Shown: positions 1 through 8,500 of the stretch, piece by piece
Numbering within the stretch: position 1 is the first letter of the stretch
How the letters are laid out: each line of letters starts with the position of its first letter
NCBI GenBank assembly: GCA_018665005.1
Contig: JABJEE010000122.1
Location: forward strand, 1-9,646
Length of the DNA stretch: 9,646 nucleotides
DNA from: Flavobacteriales bacterium
GTDB lineage: Bacteria; Bacteroidota; Bacteroidia; Flavobacteriales_D; Crocinitomicaceae
Reading direction: 5' to 3'
The notes under the pieces: model-generated
The model's input: only the letters and a program-made list of their open reading frames with translations
The model's database searches: none
Told to the model about the DNA's origin: nothing
Program-made: the position numbers and the translations under genes

Positions 1-923
1 TATTTAATTCTTCCTACTAATGCTGCTGTGGGAAGGTGATAGATTTCAATTCCAGCAACATTTGCCTCTTCAGCAAAATCCAATTTTGCGAATGTAGAAG
101 AGTTTTTTCTAAGCTTTGATAAACCAATAAATAAATAGTCTTCATACAAATCCATTCCTCGCACAAAGCCTTTTGTTTTTATAACCGTTGTGCATTCTCC
201 ATTGTCACGATTTATTTTGATTAGCTCTCCTTTTGCAGATAATAACACATATAATTCACCTTTGTAAATTCTTGGAGAATGAGGCATTGCAAGGTTTTTT
301 GCCAATATCTCGTTTGTATCAATATCAATTACAATTCCTGTTTCTGTTACCTTCTCTCGCCAGCTCTGAAATGAGTTGCCTTCACTAAAAGCTGTTGCAA
401 ATTTCGGTTTTCCATTTTCAAGAGCCATGCCATTTAAATGACAACGGTCCTCTGAAACCAATGCTTCAATAAATTTCGGTTTCCATATTGGGGTGAAATT
501 ATATTCTGAATCCAGTTTCACGATACATGAGAACAGCGTATTTACGGCAAAAAGGAGGCCATTTTCACCATAGGATAGATCATGAAAATCTAAAGCACCA
601 GTGTGATAGGTTAAGCGCGGCATAAAAAGAGCATCATAAGTATCTTTTTTATTGGGGTAATGCTTAGCAAGGCTAGATGAATTGGTGAAACAGATCACCT
701 CATCTTTAGTGGCAATAGCTATGTTGTTATTGTGCTTGGCAATTCCCATGGGTTTATCGAATGTCCTCGGCAGTTGAATAAGCGCGTTTTCATTCTTGGG
801 TGATAGAAAAATCAATTTACCCGCTTGATATGTAGATATAGATATGCTACAATTAAGCTTAAGTAATAATTCTGGCACTTGCGAGGTGTATTGACAGCTA
901 AAAGGGGTGAACTTCGGTTCCAT
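1..923 (-). CDS. TIGR03032 (DUF4915) family protein, C-terminus cut by window edge
   Basis: The minus-strand frame is open from an ATG at 923 to the left edge: 307 full codons plus TA, which could begin a stop or a Tyr codon. An in-frame TAA lies three codons upstream of the ATG, so this is the first possible ATG. Family-typical motifs are visible: QYTSQVPELL (residues 11-20), STYQAGK (30-36), KPMGIA (57-62), EDRCHLNG (158-165), MPHSPR (213-218) and FIGLSK (265-270). Together they match the TIGR03032 conserved hypothetical family, whose members run to a little over 300 residues, so little is probably missing. The repeated strand-rich blocks suggest a beta-propeller. No signal peptide or membrane segment is seen, so it is probably cytoplasmic. 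No biochemical function is known to me for the family. It is transcribed divergently from the CotH-like lipoprotein gene. A weak promoter-like ATACTTTG lies on the minus strand at 970-977. Family assignment is firm, function unknown. Confidence 0.85.
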   Translation of the reverse strand, partial: MEPKFTPFSCQYTSQVPELLLKLNCSISISTYQAGKLIFLSPKNENALIQLPRTFDKPMGIAKHNNNIAIATKDEVICFTNSSSLAKHYPNKKDTYDALFMPRLTYHTGALDFHDLSYGENGLLFAVNTLFSCIVKLDSEYNFTPIWKPKFIEALVSEDRCHLNGMALENGKPKFATAFSEGNSFQSWREKVTETGIVIDIDTNEILAKNLAMPHSPRIYKGELYVLLSAKGELIKINRDNGECTTVIKTKGFVRGMDLYEDYLFIGLSKLRKNSSTFAKLDFAEEANVAGIEIYHLPTAALVGRIK

Positions 924-1080
924 TCTTATTTATTTGTAAGGATAAAGAAATAAAAATAACAGCGCATATCAAAGTATTCTAAAAATAGCATTAAGCTCTA
1001 TATTGATTTGTCGTTTCCGTTATTTTGAGAACATAGAATTATTGATTTTTATTATTCTACATAGGTCACTCTCTTTTTTG

Positions 1081-1088
1081 TAAATTTG
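1081..1088 (+). promoter_or_regulatory. Putative Bacteroidota -7 promoter box (TAAATTTG)
   Basis: TAAATTTG matches the Bacteroidota TAnnTTTG consensus exactly and ends 19 bases before the ATG at 1108, which would give a leader of about a dozen bases. No TTG at the usual -33 spacing is present; only TTA-like sequence lies there. The rest of the 924-1107 intergenic region is AT-rich, and I see no further gene, hairpin or operator in it. Confidence 0.4.
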
Positions 1089-1107
1089 CACCTAATTATT
1101 GGTTGAT

Positions 1108-4038
1108 ATGAAGGTCACTTATTTTGTTTTTTTTCTACTTTTTTTCTGCTCATGTACGCCTGAAACTCAACAGTTTCAAAATCACTTTCATCTAGAATGT
1201 AGCGGTGAACAAGTTTCTGATTCTAAATTTGTAGAAGGTTCAGAATTTCTTTCCAATGCCAATTGCCGTTCGAATGCTCATAGTAGAACTGGAGATTATG
1301 GTTTTAAACTCAATTCTAAGCAAATATTTGGCCCAACATTTAAGTTGAAATCCATCAAAAAAGGTGATGTGATTTATGCTTCTGTTTGGCGATTAAAGGG
1401 CAGTGAAAGCGGAAAGCTTGTGATCGGCTCTAACTCTGATATTCAATACGAGAGTGGAGAGCATGTGGTAAACGAACAAGGGGATTGGGAACAATTGAAA
1501 TGCAGTTTTATTGCACGTCAGAATTATGAATTTGTCTCTGTCTATATTTGGAACCCCAATGAGAAAGACGTTTACTTTGATGACTTAATTATTGATTGTT
1601 TTCGCGATCGAAAAAAGCCAAGTCAAATTTCAGAAAAAGATATTCTTAGAATTAATATTCCTCAATCTGCTCTGGACAGTATAGGAGACTTTCGTAAAAC
1701 GGCATTGGAGCAAGACATTATTAGTGCAGATCTCAAGACCTACTTTGATGGATCTATTAAAGTCAATGGAGAGAACTGTCCTGTATCTCTAAGGATTAAA
1801 GGAGATTGGGTGGATCATTTAGAGGGAGATAAATGGTCCTTTAGAATTAAGTTAAAGGGAAGCAATTCATTTAATGGAATGAAAAAATTTTCCATTCAGG
1901 ATCCTTCGACAAGGTCTTTTATGATGGAGTGGTTTGCACATCGTTTATTTGAGAAAGAAGATATTCTTACAACACGTTATCAATTTAAGCTGGTTTATAT
2001 TAATGGTGTGAACAAAGGGGTTTATGCAATTGAGGAACATTTTGATAAAAGACTTTTGGAATATCGTAATAGGAGGGAAGGGCCTATTGTAAAGTTTGAT
2101 GAAAGCGGCATCTGGCAGGCCCGCCTTAATCAAAAAGAAACGGGAACTCCATTTAAAAAATATCCTTATTTAGAATCATCTGAAATTTTGCCGTTTAGTA
2201 AAAAGCGCACACGTAAAAACGAAACATTATTAAAGCAATTCATGATGGCCAAAAGTCACATGAATAACTATAGGAATTTTGATAAAAATGTTCAGGAATA
2301 TATGGATATTGATAAAATGGCTCGGTTTCTAGCTCTTTGTGAAATCATGAATGCCACACATGGATTAATTTGGCATAACCAACGAAATTATCTCAACCCT
2401 GTAAATGCATGTCTTGAACCAATTGCATATGATTGCTTCAAAACCGATTTAGACATTCACAAAGAATTGCAGGGAAAAGCAAAACATTGGAGAAGTGATG
2501 CTGATTTCACCATTCTAGATGCACTATTTTTAAATTCAGATTTTGATATGCTTTACATTAAATACTTAAAAGAGTTTACACGGACATCCTATCTAAATGA
2601 TGCTTACCAAGATTTTAAAGTTGAATTAAAGCAATTTGAATCACTCTTAAGTCACGAATATCCAATGCACAAGCTTGATAAGAATTATTTCGAAACGAAT
2701 CGAAGAAATGTAGAAGAAAAAGTTCTTAAATATGAGCTATTGCCACCTGTAGAGAGAAGTGTGAGTAGGAAAAACTTTTATAAAAACACAAAACAAGATG
2801 TGGTTTTTGATAAAGCGGCTCTTAATGTTTACACAGTTCAATCTGATTCGGTATCCTGTACACTTCAATTTGAAAATTTTTTATTGACGGATATTGAAAT
2901 AGTTGGGTATTCAACTAAAATAAATAAGAAGTTGGTTCTTCCTTTTTCTAAGCCAATAAATCTAGGGGCGTATATGGGACAGGCAGAATCCATTAAAAGA
3001 GCATTTGATTATAGACCCAAAAATATTTACTATAAAACTTCATTGACCGGAGACTCCTTGATTAAGTCAAAGGTAAGTGCTTTTCCACCGAATCAATTTG
3101 TGAATGTTTTGGGTTCTCGAGCCAAACCTTTGTGCAATTCGAATGATAGTGTTTTTGTCTTGGAAAAAGGGATTTACACCTTTAGCTCAACCGTGTATTT
3201 TCCAAGGAATAAAAAGCTCATTATAAAAGAAGGGACTCGAATAAACTTAAAAAACAATGCCCGATTTGTTTCCTATTCTCCTGTTGAAATCAGAGGGTCA
3301 AAAGAAAATCCTGTTGAGTTTTTCTCTACGGATCAAAAAGGTGGTGGATTGGTGATTATTCCAAATGGAGGTCATGTGGATTTAGAACATGTGAAGTTTT
3401 CAAATTTAGGTGCGGGAAACACAAAGAATTGGATTTTAACGGGTGCAGTTACCATTTATGAAGGGGAGGTAGAGATTTCTAATTGTTTATTCACAGGTAA
3501 CAATTGTGAAGATGCATTAAACCTGATACGATGTCATTTTGATATAAGTGAGAGTGTGATTTCTGAGACACAATCAGATGGATTCGATGCAGACTTTTGC
3601 AAAGGAACAATCCGTAATTGCCAATTTAAAAATACTGGAAATGATTGTATTGATTTTTCTGGAAGTCAAATTAAAATAGAGTCATGTAACATCAACGGTT
3701 CTGGAGATAAAGGTATATCCGGGGGGGAAAGATCAATTCTGGAGATTGTTAATTGTAACATTAAAAATGCATCAATTGCAATTGCATCAAAAGACAATTC
3801 GGATGTCGTGGTCTTGGATACCGATATTTCGAATTGTTCCTATGCTTTTGCGGCGTATCAAAAGAAGGCAGAGTTTGGTCCCTCATCTCTTAGGGTTAAA
3901 TCAGCAAACTTGTCAAATGTGAGCAATGATCAGCTGTTAGAACTGGATTCTAAAATTAGTTTTAAAGGAAAAGAATACGTCGGGAAAGAAACCTTTGATA
4001 TTGATTCGATGTATAGTGTTTTTACAAAAAGTCTTTAA
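1108..4038 (+). CDS. CotH-kinase-like lipoprotein with N-terminal CBM-like domain and C-terminal beta-helix
   Basis: This is a 976-residue predicted lipoprotein. I chose the ATG at 1108; a TTG three codons upstream (1099) is also in frame but would add residues before the lipoprotein signal. The N-terminus is a Lys, a hydrophobic run and FFCSCTPE, with Cys16 the likely lipidated residue. Residues ~35-165 resemble a carbohydrate-binding beta-sandwich (AHSRTGDYGFKL early, VYFDDLIID at the end). Residues ~178-460 resemble the CotH kinase family: SLRIKGDW (227-234), VYINGVNKGVYAIEEHF (296-312), YMDIDKMARFLAL (398-410) and AYDCFKTDL (440-448), where CotH proteins usually have a WDxD or WDFN-like metal site. 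Residues ~680-925 form a right-handed parallel beta-helix, with KLIIKEGTRINL, a GSKENPVEF turn and repeated xIxNCxF/xIxSCNI rungs. Characterised CotH proteins phosphorylate secreted proteins; activity here is uncertain because the motif is degenerate. It converges on the DUF721 gene. Acceptor, sugar ligand and exact envelope location are unknown. Confidence 0.8.
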   Translation: MKVTYFVFFLLFFCSCTPETQQFQNHFHLECSGEQVSDSKFVEGSEFLSNANCRSNAHSRTGDYGFKLNSKQIFGPTFKLKSIKKGDVIYASVWRLKGSESGKLVIGSNSDIQYESGEHVVNEQGDWEQLKCSFIARQNYEFVSVYIWNPNEKDVYFDDLIIDCFRDRKKPSQISEKDILRINIPQSALDSIGDFRKTALEQDIISADLKTYFDGSIKVNGENCPVSLRIKGDWVDHLEGDKWSFRIKLKGSNSFNGMKKFSIQDPSTRSFMMEWFAHRLFEKEDILTTRYQFKLVYINGVNKGVYAIEEHFDKRLLEYRNRREGPIVKFDESGIWQARLNQKETGTPFKKYPYLESSEILPFSKKRTRKNETLLKQFMMAKSHMNNYRNFDKNVQEYMDIDKMARFLALCEIMNATHGLIWHNQRNYLNPVNACLEPIAYDCFKTDLDIHKELQGKAKHWRSDADFTILDALFLNSDFDMLYIKYLKEFTRTSYLNDAYQDFKVELKQFESLLSHEYPMHKLDKNYFETNRRNVEEKVLKYELLPPVERSVSRKNFYKNTKQDVVFDKAALNVYTVQSDSVSCTLQFENFLLTDIEIVGYSTKINKKLVLPFSKPINLGAYMGQAESIKRAFDYRPKNIYYKTSLTGDSLIKSKVSAFPPNQFVNVLGSRAKPLCNSNDSVFVLEKGIYTFSSTVYFPRNKKLIIKEGTRINLKNNARFVSYSPVEIRGSKENPVEFFSTDQKGGGLVIIPNGGHVDLEHVKFSNLGAGNTKNWILTGAVTIYEGEVEISNCLFTGNNCEDALNLIRCHFDISESVISETQSDGFDADFCKGTIRNCQFKNTGNDCIDFSGSQIKIESCNINGSGDKGISGGERSILEIVNCNIKNASIAIASKDNSDVVVLDTDISNCSYAFAAYQKKAEFGPSSLRVKSANLSNVSNDQLLELDSKISFKGKEYVGKETFDIDSMYSVFTKSL

Positions 4039-4344
4039 TTAAGAAAACCAAACATCACGTATTACCTCTTTTCCCATAAATTGATTTACACGCTCAATAA
4101 TAACTTGCTTGCCAATATGAAGTTGTTCTCTCATTACTGATGAATCAATTGTGAGAAGTAATTTTTGATTTTTGATTTGAATGCTTTTTGTGCGGTGTGC
4201 AACAGCTTTGCCCATCAATTCAGGCCATGCTTCAACGAGATCAAGCTCCTTCATCTTATCGTCAAGATTATATGCTTTTAGAAGCTTTTCTATGACATCT
4301 CCTAGCTGCTTTTCATTTGAAGACCTCCGTTTGTTTTTATACAT
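4039..4344 (-). CDS. DUF721 (DciA-like) domain protein
   Basis: This is a 101-residue protein made almost entirely of one DUF721 domain. Typical features are a basic N-terminus (KNKRR), a helical segment with LGDVIEKLLKAY, the conserved EAWPELMGKAVAHRT block (38-52, with Trp40, Gly45 and His50), then LLLTIDSSVMREQL (62-75) and a helix with VNQFMGKEVI. Family knowledge: DUF721 includes DciA, which helps load the replicative DnaB helicase in bacteria lacking DnaC/DnaI. Whether this short Bacteroidota member does so is inference. It lies 9 bases downstream of recF on the same strand and is surely co-transcribed with it. Its stop codon (TTA on the plus strand, 4039-4041) directly follows the TAA of the opposing lipoprotein gene. 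Confidence 0.85.
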   Translation of the reverse strand: MYKNKRRSSNEKQLGDVIEKLLKAYNLDDKMKELDLVEAWPELMGKAVAHRTKSIQIKNQKLLLTIDSSVMREQLHIGKQVIIERVNQFMGKEVIRDVWFS

Positions 4345-4353
4345 AATCTAAAG

Positions 4354-5463
4354 TTAGATAGAAATTTCTTTTACTGTACCATTTTCTGTTTCAAATAATT
4401 TAGATTGAATCGATAAGCTATTTAAAAGTTTTACCATTCGGTCCTTGTCTGTATCTGAGATAATCACTTGGCCAAAAAACTTTGTTGTTACGAGTGATAC
4501 AAGTTTTTGTACACGTTCATGGTCGAGCTTGTCGAATATATCATCAAGCAGTAAAATAGGACTGGTTTCTTTCATGGTTTTCAGCCATTCAAATTGTGCC
4601 AAACGAAGCGCAATGATAAATGATTTTTGCTGTCCTTGAGATCCGAACTTTTTTATAGGGTGTTCTTTTATGGTAAACAATAAGTCGTCTTTGTGCGTTC
4701 CCACATTCGAATATTGGGTAAATGAGTCTTTTTTGTGATATTCTTTCAGAAGTTCAGAGAAATCGGATTCGTTTAATTGAGACCGGTAGGCGATTTTAAC
4801 GTTTTCTTCTTCAATGGCAATTTCGTTATAGAACTTCTTAAAAACAGGAATAAATGATGTTAAAAATTCAGACCGTGTTTTATGAATTTCGTTACCAAGC
4901 TTAGACATTTGAATATCCCATATTTCTATAGACTCAAGATCAAATAGTCGATGTTCGTGCATGTTTTTAAGAAGCGCATTTCTCTGATTCAAAACCTTTT
5001 GATAAGATTGTAAATGACTTAAATACTTGGAGTTTACCTGAGAAATAATTCCGTCTATCCATCTTCTTCTTAATTCACTTCCTTCATTTATCAAGTCTCC
5101 GTCGTAAGGAGAAATAAAAACAACTGGAAATCTTCCGATGTGGTCTGCTAGTTTTTCGTATTCTTTTTTATTCAGTTTAACGGTCTTTTTGGCTCCAAGC
5201 TTGTATGAGCAATTCACAGTGTACCTTTTCTTGTCGTATTCCCAAATTCCTGATATACTAAAGAATTTCTCATTAAACTCTATATTTTGCTTGTCAATTG
5301 AATTTAGATAAGACTTACACATACTTAAGTAATGAATAGCGTCCAATATATTCGTTTTACCGCTTCCATTAGCTCCAATAAAAGCATTTATCCCTTTTGA
5401 AAATGAAATTTCAGAATGATGATGATTCTTAAATTGATGTAGGCTGAGCTCTTTTAATTGCAT
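4354..5463 (-). CDS. recF: DNA replication/repair protein RecF
   Basis: A full-length RecF of 369 residues, the usual family length. RecF is a cytoplasmic SMC/ABC-type ATPase that binds gapped DNA and, with RecO and RecR, helps load RecA. Visible motifs are the N-terminal LxxFKNH strand (LSLHQFKNHH), Walker A GANGSGKTN (30-38, Lys36), the FISPYDGDLINEG block (116-128), RRRWID (132-137), THKDD (256-260, family GPHRDD), the ABC signature SQGQQKS (275-281), Walker B ILLLDDIFDKLD (303-314) and the ISDTDKDRM switch near the end. All ATPase elements are intact, so it should be active. The ATG at 5463 aligns with the usual RecF N-terminus. It is the first gene of a two-gene unit with the DUF721 gene, and diverges from the giant secreted protein gene. 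It is probably served by the TAACTTTG box at 5471-5478. Confidence 0.97.
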   Translation of the reverse strand: MQLKELSLHQFKNHHHSEISFSKGINAFIGANGSGKTNILDAIHYLSMCKSYLNSIDKQNIEFNEKFFSISGIWEYDKKRYTVNCSYKLGAKKTVKLNKKEYEKLADHIGRFPVVFISPYDGDLINEGSELRRRWIDGIISQVNSKYLSHLQSYQKVLNQRNALLKNMHEHRLFDLESIEIWDIQMSKLGNEIHKTRSEFLTSFIPVFKKFYNEIAIEEENVKIAYRSQLNESDFSELLKEYHKKDSFTQYSNVGTHKDDLLFTIKEHPIKKFGSQGQQKSFIIALRLAQFEWLKTMKETSPILLLDDIFDKLDHERVQKLVSLVTTKFFGQVIISDTDKDRMVKLLNSLSIQSKLFETENGTVKEISI

Positions 5464-5470
5464 GTAAATT

Positions 5471-5478
5471 CAAAGTTA
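5471..5478 (-). promoter_or_regulatory. Putative recF -7 promoter box (TAACTTTG)
   Basis: Read on the minus strand, TAACTTTG matches the Bacteroidota TAnnTTTG consensus exactly. A TTA rather than TTG lies about 20 bases upstream, so the -33 element is weak. Only seven bases separate the box from the recF ATG, so transcription starting here would give an almost leaderless mRNA. On the plus strand a weaker near-match, TAATTTTA at 5493-5500, might serve the divergent gene. Nothing else is evident in 5464-5549. Confidence 0.4.
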
Positions 5479-5549
5479 ATAGAAACGGATTATAATTTTA
5501 ACCTATCGATGCAACTTATCATAAAAAATAAAAGTCCTAAATTAGAGAA

Positions 5550-8500
5550 ATGATGGGTAAGTTGAAACATATTATAATTTTTGCCTTTTTAAGTTTGGGT
5601 TTTTTATCGAGCCAGGATTGTTATGGACAACTTGTGATCACAAATCAAGGCGGTACCGCTCAGGACATTGTTAATGCTATGGTGGGTTTCGGTTTGGATG
5701 TGAGTAATGCATCAATATCATGTCCAAGTGATTCATATGGGACCTTTACAAATGGTGAAACTACCTGTGCAAATATCCCCAGTGGGGTTCTCCTTTCTAC
5801 AGGAAACCTTAATAACATTGGTTTACCAGCAGGTACTCAAGACTTTTCACCGAATTTCAGTGAACAAATGGATGGAAATGGTCCATTTGGCACATCTTGT
5901 AATGACCCGGAGTTATTATCATTAGAGCCTTTGGCACAATATGACTGCTGCATCTTGGAATTCGATGTTGTACCTACGTGTAATACTTTACTGATTCGTT
6001 TTGTTTTTGGATCCGAAGAGTATCCAGAATATGTAAATAGCAGTTTTAATGATGCATTTGGTTTTTTCGTTTCAGGAACGAATCCCGTTGGTGCAAATTA
6101 TAACAATACAAATGTTGCCACTTTACCTGACAATGTAACTATTGTAAGTGTAGATAATGTAAGTCCATTTACCAATCCAGCTTTCTACATAAATAATGCA
6201 GGATGCACGAATATTGCTCTTGATGGATTAACAACTGTGCTAACACGAGAAATTGATGTGATTCCTTGTGAATCATATCATTTTAAACTGGCAATTGCCG
6301 ATGCTGGTGATCCAATTTATGATTCTGGAGTTTTTATTGATTTTCTGGAATGTGTAAATGCCATTGAACCTATATTATCTTCAACACCATCAGGATGCGT
6401 GGGTAATGACGGAACGGCTACAGTTGATCTTTCCGGAGGATTCCCTCCTTATACTATAGAGTGGAACACAATTCCAGTCCAGAATGGTCCTACTGCGACA
6501 GGTCTGGCTCCTGGCACATATGAAGTAACAGTCGATGATGCTGGAGCATGTACGAGCCCTATCACTCAAACAGTGGTTGTAGCTTCTTCAGTTAATAATG
6601 TAACACCGACATTTACTCAAGAAGGACCATTTTGTGAGGGAGAAGCAATTTCGGATTTGTTACAATCATCAAATGAAGGTATTACGGGAAGTTGGTCACC
6701 CGCAATTGATAATACTCAAACGACTACCTACACCTTTACTCCGGACGCAGGTCAATGTGCAGATGTAGTTACTATGGATATTACTATTGATCCCTCTCAG
6801 GTTCCTTCATTTAATCAGGTAGGTCCTTATTGTGAAGGAACAGCCATACCCAGTCTTAGTATAAATTCTAACGAAGGCATAATTGGAAGCTGGTCACCAT
6901 CTATAGACAATTCTCAAACGACTACCTACACTTTTACACCGGATGGGGGACAGTGTTCTAATACTCAGACCATGGAAATTACAATAGATCCATTAGTGAC
7001 TCCAAGCTTCACTCAACAGGGTCCATATTGTAACGGTGATGTTATACCCAATTTAAATACAACTTCAAATGAAGGTATAAGTGGAATATGGTCCCCTGCG
7101 ATTGTCAATACTCAAACGACTAGTTATACGTTTACTCCTGATGCAGGACAGTGCTCAAATACACAGACTATGGAAATTACAATTGATCCATTACTGACAC
7201 CTACATTTGATCAGGTTGGACCATATTGTGAGGGAACTTCTGTGCCGAATTTGAATACAAGCTCTAATGAGGGAACAATAGGTAGCTGGTCTCCTGCTAT
7301 TGACAATACACAAACAACAATCTACACCTTCTCTCCGGATGCTGGTCAGTGCTCAAATACTCAGACCATAGAAATAATGATTGATCCATTACTGACGCCT
7401 ACATTTGATCAGGTTGGGCCATATTGTGAAAACAGTACTCCTCTTGGCTTGAATACCACATCCATAGAGGGTGTTATCGGTGTTTGGGGCCCTCCTGGTA
7501 TAAATACCGGTATAATAGGTCCATCGATATACACGTTTGTTCCAGATATGGGGCAGTGTTCGAATACGCAAATAATGGAAATAATTATTGTTCAATTGGT
7601 AACACCAAGCTTTGATCCTGTCGATTCATACTGCGAGGGCGAAGTAATTCCTGATTTAACAACTACATCTAATGAAGGCCTTACGGGAGGCTGGTCCCCA
7701 ATCATAGATAACACACAAACAACAACCTATACCTTTCTTCCCGATATTGGACAGTGCGCCAATAATCAATCTTTAGAAATCATCGTTGATTTATTAGAAA
7801 CACCTACCTTTAATCAACAACCTCCAATATGTGCTGGAGATAATTTCACTCTATCAACTATATCTAATGAGGGAATTACAGGGAACTGGAATCCAGCAAT
7901 CAATAATACTCAAACAACACCTTATACTTTCACTCCTGATGTAGGTCAATGCTCAAATGAGCAAACAATGGTTGTGTCTGTAGGTCCTCCAGAAACGCCA
8001 ACTTTTGCCATTATGGGGCCATATTGTCAAACAGGAAATGTTGATGTTTTACCATTAACCTCTTTAGAAGGATTTACAGGAACATGGAACCCAAATACAG
8101 TTGACAATACCTCAACAGGAGTATTTACAAGTATATTTACACCTGATGCAGGTCTTTGCGCAACATTAGCATCGATAGATATAACTATAACAGAAGCCCC
8201 TTCCATTACAGCTGCTGCATTGGACAGCACCTTGTGTGAAGGAGAGTCGGTAGTTTTATTTGCCATGGATATTACAGGGGGACAACTAGTTGAAACCTTT
8301 ACGATGGATGTTACTGCTCCAGTTAATTATACTACCTCCAACACGAATGCTGCGGGTAGTTATTATGTTGTTGTAAGTGGTACCATCACAGCTATGTTTG
8401 GAGAAATAAGAGATGCGAACTATCAATTTATTTTTAATAATAATCCAGTAAATCCTCCCGTCCCTGGATCTTTTTGGCAGTGGAATGGCTCGAGTGCCGC

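Noticed and set aside
1099..1107. TTG at 1099 as start of the lipoprotein gene
   Set aside because: The ATG at 1108 gives a better lipoprotein signal peptide start and is the more common start codon.
1945..2133. Minus-strand open frame of 62 codons
   Set aside because: It lies wholly inside the CotH-like lipoprotein gene and shows no recognisable domain or start context.
4027..4053. Terminator hairpin at the convergent gene junction
   Set aside because: Only a short AT palindrome (TTAATTAA) is present, with no GC-rich stem or proper T-run.
4445..4639. Plus-strand open frame of 64 codons
   Set aside because: It is the antisense of the conserved RecF C-terminal ATPase region.
5464..5549. Replication origin next to recF
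   Set aside because: There is no cluster of DnaA-box-like sites and no dnaA or dnaN gene; the region is only a short divergent promoter gap.
5707..5925. Plus-strand open frame of 72 codons
   Set aside because: It is out of frame within the choice-of-anchor L domain, whose own frame is clearly coding.
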